A stretch of DNA of 64,000 bases from Emergomyces orientalis (taxonomy: Eukaryota; Ascomycota; Eurotiomycetes; Onygenales; Ajellomycetaceae), in NCBI GenBank assembly GCA_002110485.1, contig MOWL01000068.1, forward strand, positions 744,001-808,000, in the 5' to 3' direction. Below, in pieces: positions 56,369 through 64,000 of this stretch; the first letter of the stretch is position 1, and each line of letters opens with the position of its first letter. Below the pieces are notes generated by a model. The model worked only from the letters and a program-made list of their open reading frames with translations. It was not told where the DNA came from and did not search any database. The translations under genes were made by a program, and so were the position numbers.

Positions 56369-57658
56369 TTAATTTTGGCTAACTACACACCTAGGGTACC
56401 GTAAAAGGGAGGAATATGATAATGGCATGGTTTGCGGAGAAAAGTAAGCGGCCTGGGAGGATGGAGTGCGGGCCCCGTAAGTATTTTGTCGGTTCGCACC
56501 GGCCAGGGTTGATGCAGCATCCCCCGCATCTTTGATTCTGGCAGCTGGTAAGGAGCTTCTGTGGAAAGGGTGACTCTCGAGTCCTCGTGCAGTTGGCCCA
56601 GCTCCTACTCCATGTCCACTTTGTCTGGTGCCAAACCGACCACGAACCATTGTACCGTCATCAGCCCTCGCAACAGCGCCTGCAGGAAGGGCAGGCGGCC
56701 TAAGACCCATACAAGACGGCAAACCGAAGAGCCGTTTCAAGCCAGAAGCACAACATGAATCATCCTCTTCGTCATCTGCTGCTGAAGTTTGCAGTGTCCC
56801 TCCGCGTGATACTGGGGTATGGTGGCTAAAAGAGCGAGTGCGGTTGGCCTGGTTTAGATTATAGCGGATTGCTTCCCGCGAGCCGAAGGACGGAAGGCCC
56901 GGGGGAGTTGGGGATCGAACAGGAGGAGGGTATACTGGTTGTGTAGGTTCGACGGGAGATGTTTGAGGAAACAAACGTCGCAACTCGAAGCTTGCTCCAG
57001 AGGAAGACGATCGGTTGGGGAGGCGCGAGACACCATCTTTAGGACGAGGAGGGGGGAGGTCAAGATCATCGAAGGAATAAACCTTCTGACCGCAAGAGCT
57101 CCACTTATCAGGAGTTTCTGCCAAAGGCGTTTGTGTAGTCAATGATGTATTACTACCGGGCCCATCAACATCGCCAACCGAAGGTGCTAGTGATGCCCTG
57201 AGTGTAGATGCACTCCTTTGCTCAATTATGGTCTCCAGTTTCTTTCCAGGCCATTTGCCATGTGAGTAAGCCAGACGGGGACTAATGATAGCTGTATCCT
57301 CCATCCAAAAATTGGTTGGCAGATAGTTGGAAGGACCGGCGTCCTCTGAACGGCCGTCCAGTTCAGACTGCTTTCTACTGTGGTCTGATTCGAAGCTTGC
57401 TAGGACTGCATCGTAAAGGGAACTGTGCTCACTCGGTACAGATTCTGAGGAATCGATGTACGGGCTGAAGCCCTTCGCCGACACAACGCGGCGGAGTTTG
57501 CTCCGTCGAGGCCTATCGATTTCAAGCGAACGTGGTCGGATTCGATTGTAAAGGTCATTGGAGTAGGTGATGGTGGGAGACCGTCCCCGTGGAAGAGAGG
57601 CCATGCTTGTGGTGAAGACGAAGTAGAAGGTGGGAGTTAAACGATAGACAACCCTCAT
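56369..57658 (-). CDS. Ser/Pro-rich hypothetical protein
   Basis: Intronless 429-codon frame. Two start candidates: ATG 57658 (MRVVYRLTPTFYFVFTTS) or ATG 57604 (MASLPRGRSPTITYSNDL), the latter being the more usual N-terminus for a soluble protein of this kind. Mostly disordered, rich in Ser, Pro and Arg (RPRSLEIDRPRRSKLRRVVS; PPPVRSPTPPGLPSFGSR). A short acidic-Cys patch (DDEEDDSCCASGLKRLFG) precedes a Gly-rich stretch. No domain recognised. Possible phosphoprotein; cellular role unknown. The frame is long and its codon usage ordinary, so it is very likely a real gene. Confidence 0.72.
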   Translation of the reverse strand: MRVVYRLTPTFYFVFTTSMASLPRGRSPTITYSNDLYNRIRPRSLEIDRPRRSKLRRVVSAKGFSPYIDSSESVPSEHSSLYDAVLASFESDHSRKQSELDGRSEDAGPSNYLPTNFWMEDTAIISPRLAYSHGKWPGKKLETIIEQRSASTLRASLAPSVGDVDGPGSNTSLTTQTPLAETPDKWSSCGQKVYSFDDLDLPPPRPKDGVSRLPNRSSSSGASFELRRLFPQTSPVEPTQPVYPPPVRSPTPPGLPSFGSREAIRYNLNQANRTRSFSHHTPVSRGGTLQTSAADDEEDDSCCASGLKRLFGLPSCMGLRPPALPAGAVARADDGTMVRGRFGTRQSGHGVGAGPTARGLESHPFHRSSLPAARIKDAGDAASTLAGANRQNTYGARTPSSQAAYFSPQTMPLSYSSLLRYPRCVVSQN

Positions 57659-58208
57659 CTACGGGGGGAAACAGGTTGTGTGTCAACCAATCGCCCGGCT
57701 GGAAGAAAACAAACACGCCAATTCAAGGGGAGAGAATGGGAAAATGGAGAAGTGAGAGATGGCTTAGCTTCGGAGGTGAAACAGAGCGTATCCTAGGCGG
57801 AAAGGAAAGAGCCTCTGCGCATCCAACCATTTTTCGCAAATTGGAAGAAATCGCGACCAAAGAGGGGATACAGTCTCAAGGTAAATAGTCGGAGAGATAA
57901 AATATTGCGCATTAAGATTTAGCACGCCTAAATCAATCCGAGAGGTTTGGATTTGGGTGCATCGAGGTTTTCAGCTTCAAGATCCCACTAACCAAAACAA
58001 TTACATATATCTAGGAAATAAAAAGAAAAAAATGGAACAAAATTGAATGCAAGAAGCTCATGATTGTCAAATGGGTATAGGTATACTAATTGGGTGTATG
58101 CCAAAGGACGCCAAAACCACGATAAGTGGATTAAAAGAAGTAGTATTGGAAATACAATATTAGAAAATTTGGTATCAAAAATCCGAATAAAAAGGGAATA
58201 GGAATATA
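57659..58208. other. Spacer between two minus-strand genes
   Basis: Promoter side of the Ser/Pro-rich gene and 3' flank of the Uds1-type gene. No gene supported. Confidence 0.5.
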
Positions 58209-60816
58209 TCAAGGTGAAATAGTGCTCTGGCTCAGGTTCGACTTTCCAATGCTTTGCTCCTTCTTGAGGTTTCGGATCAGAGTTTCCAGTCGCCGTCTTT
58301 CTTCTTGTTCAGTCTACAGCGAATACAATGGTTAGCGAACTGCATTGATGATTACACTCTCTCTCTCTCTCTCTCTCCATATGTGTAGGATTATGCAAGC
58401 ATACCTTGAGAAGTCGCATATTTTCAGCGCGGGTATCGCGCATCATCTTCTTAAATTCATTCTTGAGCACCATAGTTGAAGTCGTCTCAGAAGCGCCTCT
58501 GTCAAACCCGTTCGCATAGCCAGGGCTGCTATTCCCCATGTTTTGCACTCGTTCTTCACATAGCTTCGACTCGAGACTCTCACAGCGGTCGCGGAGGTTG
58601 TCAATAAAAGTTTCGAGTTTATCGCGCTCCTTCTCAAATTCAATGCTTGCTTTTGTCATAACTTCATAGTCATCAATCGTATCTCTTAGTTCCTTTTCTA
58701 GCATCTGAACTCTTGTTTGGAGCCCAGATTTGCCATCACCGTCGTTACTGTTATTTAGTTGTTCTGCCCGGAGAATGGAGATTTCTTCGGTGAGACTCCT
58801 ATTGCGCTGATTGAGGTCATCAATTTCTTTCTGGATCGCTGGATTAGCCGCCACTTGAGCTGCGCGTTCGGCACGGCTACCATAAGCGCCGTCAAGTTCT
58901 GCCTGCACCATAGTGAGTTCTGTCCGGACACGGATCATTTCGTTTTCGAGTCCGTCGTATTCTGACTGCAGTTTCTGCAGTTCTCTGTCGGAGTTCTCTT
59001 TTGCTTCAAGGGCTTCCCTTGTTCTCGAATCTTGCTCGCCACGCGCTTGCTGCAGGGCATCTTCCAGTTTAGCAATCACGTTGTTTTTAGCCGACAGCTC
59101 TTCTTCAGCTTTCATCATGGCTTTCTTGACACTGGATAAGGAATTTGCCTCTTCTTCAGTACGTTGCTGTTCTCGAATCATCGATTCTTGTCGAGCAGCG
59201 TCAAGCTGGTCGATTACCAGAGTGAGCTCATCTCTAGTGCCATTAGCATCCCTCTGTGAAATATCTAGCTCTTTCTTCAGAGTGGATATCTGTTCATTGA
59301 GTTCGGCAAAATGAGCATCCCGCTGTGCATCGGATTTCGAATTCAGTTCTCTTTGTTGTTGTATTTGGGTTGTGAGAATGGTTTTTTGTTCGGTGAGGCT
59401 TTCCACCCGTTGCTGGATGTTGTCAATGCTTGGTTCAAGGAAGCTGAGCTGTTCTTGCAGATTTCTTCTCGGGCCTGACGGAACTGATGTAGTGGGGGAT
59501 TGAGAGGAGCCAGAAGCCCTGAGGATATTTTCAAGCCGCATGTTCATCTCTTCCAATTTCTCCTCCGCCTCATAAACAAATTCTGGTATATAATTTGTTT
59601 CCTGGGGGGTTTTCTGGGGTCTGTGGTACGCTATGGAGCTCAAGTTCCTTTCAAGGTAATCAAGATGCGCTTCTACTCCAGCCACCGGATTTGGAGGTCC
59701 GCCATTACTAAAATCCGTCGGTACAGGATCTACATCCTCATCGGAATTGGTCTGCAGAAGCATCTGTCGTAAACGATTGTTCAGTTCCTCTAGTTTTCTC
59801 TCAGTGTTATGTATGGTTGTCAAATCAACTGATCTGGTTTCGCCATTTAACAAACGCGGCATCCCTCCCCGACCAGAGGCCCTATCATATTCATCGAGAT
59901 GATCCGCAGTCTGGTAAAGGCTTCGATCATCGAATTCGTGGGGCGGGGCCGAGTACGCGCTATTATCTCGCGCACTAGGGTTCCCGTACATGCTGTCCGG
60001 ACTTCGCGGAAGGTTGTTACTCGCACCGGGCTTTTTCTTAAGGCCTTTATGTGTCATCTGCAGCACACCCGCAGTGTGTTCTAAAAGTCTTCTCCTCAGC
60101 TCAGTGGCCCTGCGTTCGAGCTTCCAAAGTTCCTGTGCCAATTCTTCACATTTCCGTGTGCTCATAGCAAGCTCGCTGTCCGAACAGTGGTGCTCTCCCC
60201 AACTATTCCGGCCAAAAAAGCTCATCCGCTTTCGTGTCGACTTTGGTGAAGTTCCCCCGTTCATATCTCCACTGTCGCGTCCTGATTTGCTTTCTGATAG
60301 CCTGCTCAGCGATAGAGCTGCTTCTTGCAGTTTCATTTCCAAGGCCAATTTCCGTTTCAAGGAATCAATGCGGTTTGTGAGCAGCGAGAGCTCCTTTTTA
60401 AGATCCTCCGCTTCTTCAAAAGATAGCACTTCAAACTGCATACTGTCTCCCATCGCGGTCTCTGTGAGAAGGTGCATAACCACTGGATCGTTCGCGTTTA
60501 GGAGGACTGAACTTCTTGGGTGAGAAGCATTGAGCTAAACCGGCACAACGCAAACCACGAGGGTTAAAAAAAATATTAGACTCCAAACGCAGATGTAGAA
60601 ATTGATTGTATTTTGGGCGCTTACCGGATTGTAACGCGGGTTCTCATCCTGAATGGAGTCAACTCCGCCCCTATACCCGTCGATGAGGACCCTGGAAGGA
60701 GGAGGGACCACCCCCGCCACTGAAATTGAAGATATATATTTGGGATCCCCATAAGAAGATAAACTGGAGCGAATACTCGCGCCATTCATATTGTTCATAA
60801 CGTTCATACCGTTCAT
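58209..60816 (-). CDS. Uds1-type coiled-coil protein (up-regulated during septation)
   Basis: Three exons, 60816-60625, 60534-58405 and 58313-58209, all in phase (introns GTAAGC...TAG and GTATGC...TAG), 808 residues. N-terminus with repeated MN (MNGMNVMNNMNG). The Uds1 signature then spans MHLLTETAMGDSMQFEVLSF and EEAEDLKKELSLLTNRIDSL, continuing to LALEMKLQEAALSLSRLSES. A Ser-rich linker is followed by ~400 residues of heptad coiled coil (for example LEDALQQARGEQDSRTREAL). The last exon adds a charged tail (TEQEERRRLETLIRNLKKEQ). The family is named for a fission-yeast gene induced at septation; a structural role at septum or cortex is plausible but inferred. A (CT)10 run lies in intron 2. 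Confidence 0.9.
58357..58377. repeat. Microsatellite (CT)10
   Basis: About ten CT units in intron 2 of the Uds1-type gene. Read through without splicing it would encode an Arg-Glu run. Confidence 0.9.
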
Positions 60817-63344
60817 TGTTGCGGCGGGCGATAACTATTGCAGAAAAAGATCGCCAACAAGAAATGTCGCATGGGTAAAGGTCCCATAACCTGTCAGTCG
60901 GGGACAGGAGTCATATCCTGTGCATTAAAAAGGGGTGAATTCAGTGCAAAACCGCCTTCGGAACTGTAGATATCGTGAGAGGATGCGCCAAGTTTTTATG
61001 AGCCGCCGTGGGAGTAGGATCCAGAAGATGGATAGCAACGAGGGAAAAGGAAGAAAATGATGCCGATAACGAAGGCGAAAACCAGGAATCCTTGATTGAG
61101 AATTAAAGAATTATCGATGGCGATGGTTTATATTTTGATCCTTGCACAGCCCAGCCAGTCTTGGGGTTTTGGGCAGGTGACGGAGGGTGGAAGTACCTAA
61201 TACATGGAATTGCTGGGAGCCATACACTATTGGTAAAGTACCAGTGACGCCCCATACGAGGGATACCCAAAAATACACCCCAAACGTACCCAAACACGTG
61301 TTTGTTATTTACTCTACCCAGTATCAAAAACATTTTCTCGCCCAAAAAACAACACACAGCAACACCAGCCCAACCATTGCTATCTACGTAAAAATGTTTT
61401 GATATGACTACCATGGCTGACATGGGCTGATGGATACATCGCATCCATACGCTCAACTGGGCCTTGGTGAAACCAGCTGGATCAGCCACCAGCAAATCCA
61501 GTTATCATCATCTGATCTCAATGAGGAGGGCTGGGGGGGCTGAAAGCTGAGAAAGTTGCGAGTTTATCTCCGCCCGTTTTCATATCACCCTTGGGTCACC
61601 TAGGTTTGAAATACTCTTTAAACCTTATCAACCATATCGAGAACTCAGGTCTCCAAAAGCTACCCCGCGCCGTGCACGCTGCACCAGCTGGACGCAAGTA
61701 TTAAACACTCCCACAAGTCGGAAGTGGGAAGAGGAAAAACGAGGTGGGAGTCGGAGTGGGAGTGGCCGAAACGGACAGAGATGGTCAGAATACTTCATAC
61801 ATGGAGGCTTGAAGCCTATGGCCCAAATCGAGAGACTGGCTGGCTGCCTTACACCGCAACCAAACCTTATTCAACAATGAGCCTCAAATTAACGCCTCTC
61901 GCTCCCGACATATTTAAGATACCAAAGCCCACCATGGTCCAGCCCTGACTCGGATAAATAACAGTATCAAATCAGAACCAAAAAACTGGGATAACAAAGT
62001 TTCATGGACACATCAGTGTACTCTCTCTATCTGGAATCAACTCACTACTCACCTCCCCTTTTGTGGCTGTTTTTAGGCGCCCCTTCTTGTTTTCCGTGTG
62101 GGGGTATTTAAGCTTGAAAAGGGATGAAAAAATGGGCCCATCTAGCCGTCAAACCACCACTCATTTTTGAATCAAATGGTGTAACCTTTTGTCATTTCTT
62201 ATTCTTCTTCTTGAATACGTCAATCATCAAGACAATCATTCCAAGAGAAGGTCACAGCTATTCCGTATTCCGCCAGGCAGCTCTTCGAAAGAAAGGCGGA
62301 TATCCAGTACGCCAAGAACCGTTAAATGACTGCAAACAGGCCTGATCAAAGGTAGTTATTGCGCCAGGGGCATTTCGAAGCCTAAGCACACTTACCTAGG
62401 TACATGTACTCCATACACATAGACCGCAAGTTGCTTAAATGGCGGTCATTGCCGGAAGCCAGAATTTAGTAATACAGCACTAACCAGGAGGCGGGAACGG
62501 AGAATACAACATGACGAACCTGGGGTGGACGTGAGTGCGAGCTCCCAAGGTCAAGAACCTTAAGGCCGTGCTCCATTACCAGATATAAGCTGAAAAGACA
62601 ATGATTAGGCTCGCGAGTATTTAGCACTCGCTGATATCAGAATCTCGAATTCCCTCTCGATGCTGCGTTCAAAATGTGATTAGTTCCGTAACCCTTTATT
62701 GGAAGCGTCCCTCCTACTCTAAGCGGATAAGTACCTTCACTAGAGCCCAGTACCTAGGTAAATAATACAGGGATGATCGCCAAACTTATCATAGAATTTG
62801 CGATATATTGAAAACAGAGCTCTCCTACATAGCTATATACTGCTCTGACGAAGCCATATCCAGAGGCGGATAAGTTCCTGCTCCTCATCTTCCTCATCCT
62901 CACCCTCCTCATCCTTCTCGTCACCTTCTTCTTCCTTCCTGTTCTTTTTCATTACACTTGTATGCTGTTACCAGATTTGGACGAGTTCTTAAATGATGTT
63001 AAATATATAAGAGTGAATCCATGAGGAGTAGTAGAAATAAGAAACCTAGGGTGTCAATAGGTAACTTCGATCAAAGTCATGTTGATCAATTCGACATTTA
63101 GCGGATGAGGGTTATCACAGACCAAATATCAAGCTCCGCGGGTCGAATTTTTTTTAGGATGGAAACAAGATAGGGATCCAAAAAAAAGTCCCCTCTGGAG
63201 CTTTTTCCCCCATATCCTTCTTCTCTTTCCATCTGTCGTCAATACAGAAATTGAAAAGATAATAAAACGGTAAAAGATGCCCAGGGCGTATTTGGGGGGG
63301 GAAGGGGGTGTGTGTCTAGTAGGCCATGACTGGATACATAATTA
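60817..63344. other. Gene-free spacer with one acidic micro-ORF
   Basis: Promoter side of the Uds1-type gene and 3' side of the membrane-protein gene. Only a 39-codon acidic frame (62833-62952, -) stands out. Confidence 0.45.
62833..62952 (-). CDS. Acidic micro-ORF (39 codons)
   Basis: ATG 62952 to TAG, reading MKKNRKEEEGDEKDEEGEDE, then more acidic residues and a hydrophobic end (LIRLWIWLRQSSI). Strongly Glu/Asp-rich, created by a CTT/CTC-rich plus strand. It could be a chance frame in a purine-rich tract or the last exon of an unseen gene. Confidence 0.15.
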   Translation of the reverse strand: MKKNRKEEEGDEKDEEGEDEEDEEQELIRLWIWLRQSSI

Positions 63345-64000
63345 TTAGACTACAGATCGCGCAGAGGCTTCACGTGAATTCATGGCGGAAAGGGTTGCTC
63401 TGCCTGTTGGTGTTAAACTTTCCATGGATGAAGAGAAGATGTTGTGAATGTGGCGGGAGTGGTTTAGGGGCCTGTACGTAGCTAGCGGGATGTCGGGGAC
63501 ATATTGTTTGCGAACTGGGTGTTGCTCTCCTGGACCCGGGGGAGTGTCTCCTGACACTTTGTTACTTGAGCATACTCCATTGGGCTTGGATGTCTTTCGA
63601 AGGAAACGGAATGTTGGAAGACATCCAACGATGATGGCTATTATGGCAACAAAAGTAAGAGAAAAGTTCAGGAATGTCAGTCGCTCGGGGGGAATCCATC
63701 ATCAACGAAGATAGCACCTGGAAGAAAAGAAATCAAGGGGGAGCTAGCATATAAAATAAAATAAAAATGTTTGACTCACCGGTGGTGGCTTCGACGCTAC
63801 CCCATAGGGAAATCCATTGAACATTTGGATTTGTAACTCCTGTCTTGAAACCGATCTGAACGAGGCGGATGACCGCTGTAATCATGCACAGAACGCCGAC
63901 AGAAAACATCGTGGCTGCGGCAATCTTGCGTGCTCGGGAAATTTGTAGATTTAGAATGAGTCGTAGCGGCAAAATCATAACTGGTAGGTTAAGTGGGCCG
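63345..64000 (-). CDS. Integral membrane protein, rhodopsin/PTH11-like (3' part)
   Basis: 3' portion of a gene whose 5' end lies beyond the right edge. The upstream exon occupies at least 63780-63978 and probably reaches 64000. It encodes a loop and helices (LPLRLILNLQISRARKIAAA, FSVGVLCMITAVIRLVQIGF) and ends SLWGSVEATT at a GTGAGT donor. After a 142-nt intron the exon 63637-63345 continues in phase with IIVGCLPTFRFLRKTS and a Pro/Ser cytosolic tail ending SARSVV. The WxxVEATTAIIVGCLP motif at the seventh helix is typical of fungal rhodopsin-domain (PTH11-related) integral membrane proteins of unknown ligand. A frame starting just upstream of 63637 meets a TGA, which supports the downstream acceptor (ATAATAG). 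Confidence 0.75.

Overview
The window is nuclear DNA of a filamentous ascomycete. Genes are single transcription units with short GT-AG introns (mostly 55-145 nt), TGCTAAC-like branch sites, pyrimidine-rich leaders and long AT-rich spacers. The gene set (YME1, MPG1/PSA1, ERG27, AIM32, DLT1, CDC24, an F-box/WD40 adaptor, a Uds1-type septation protein) and the protein style point to Eurotiomycetes, probably Onygenales (Ajellomycetaceae-like). That placement is inference; no database was searched. I saw no rRNA, convincing tRNA, CRISPR array or intact transposon.

Layout. 1-5.8 kb is gene-poor and low-complexity, with one weak small ORF. 5.86-8.56 kb (-) is the mitochondrial i-AAA protease YME1, divergent from a possible OB-fold protein (9.35-10.46, +). 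MPG1, GDP-mannose pyrophosphorylase (11.68-13.15, +), converges on ERG27, 3-keto sterol reductase (14.43-15.90, -). 15.9-31.1 kb is gene-poor. It holds one spliced single-pass membrane protein (18.5-19.7, +) and several degenerate gene relics. 31.1-32.2 (+) is a four-finger C2H2 regulator. 34.7-35.9 (+) is AIM32, preceded by two sites matching the Sre1/SreA iron-GATA consensus. 36.5-37.6 (+) is a D-2-hydroxyacid dehydrogenase. 37.7-38.7 (-) is a frameshifted BTB gene. 39.4-40.7 (-) is DLT1. 41.3-43.1 (-) is a class I/II aminotransferase. 44.6-48.6 (-) is CDC24, head-to-head with an F-box/WD40 gene (49.9-52.6, +). 53.5-54.1 (-) is a small secreted protein. 56.4-57.7 (-) is a Ser/Pro-rich protein. 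58.2-60.8 (-) is the Uds1-type coiled-coil protein. 63.3-64.0 (-) is the 3' part of a PTH11/rhodopsin-like membrane protein running off the right edge.

Several genes serve growth and the cell surface: MPG1 supplies GDP-mannose for cell-wall mannan, GPI anchors and glycosylation, ERG27 makes ergosterol, CDC24 activates Cdc42 for polarity, and the Uds1 protein is linked to septation. There is no operon-like cluster and no biosynthetic cluster. The best leads are the iron-GATA sites before the Fe-S gene AIM32, a 913-nt CDC24 intron that stays open in frame for 200 codons, and the block of decayed genes at 20-30 kb.
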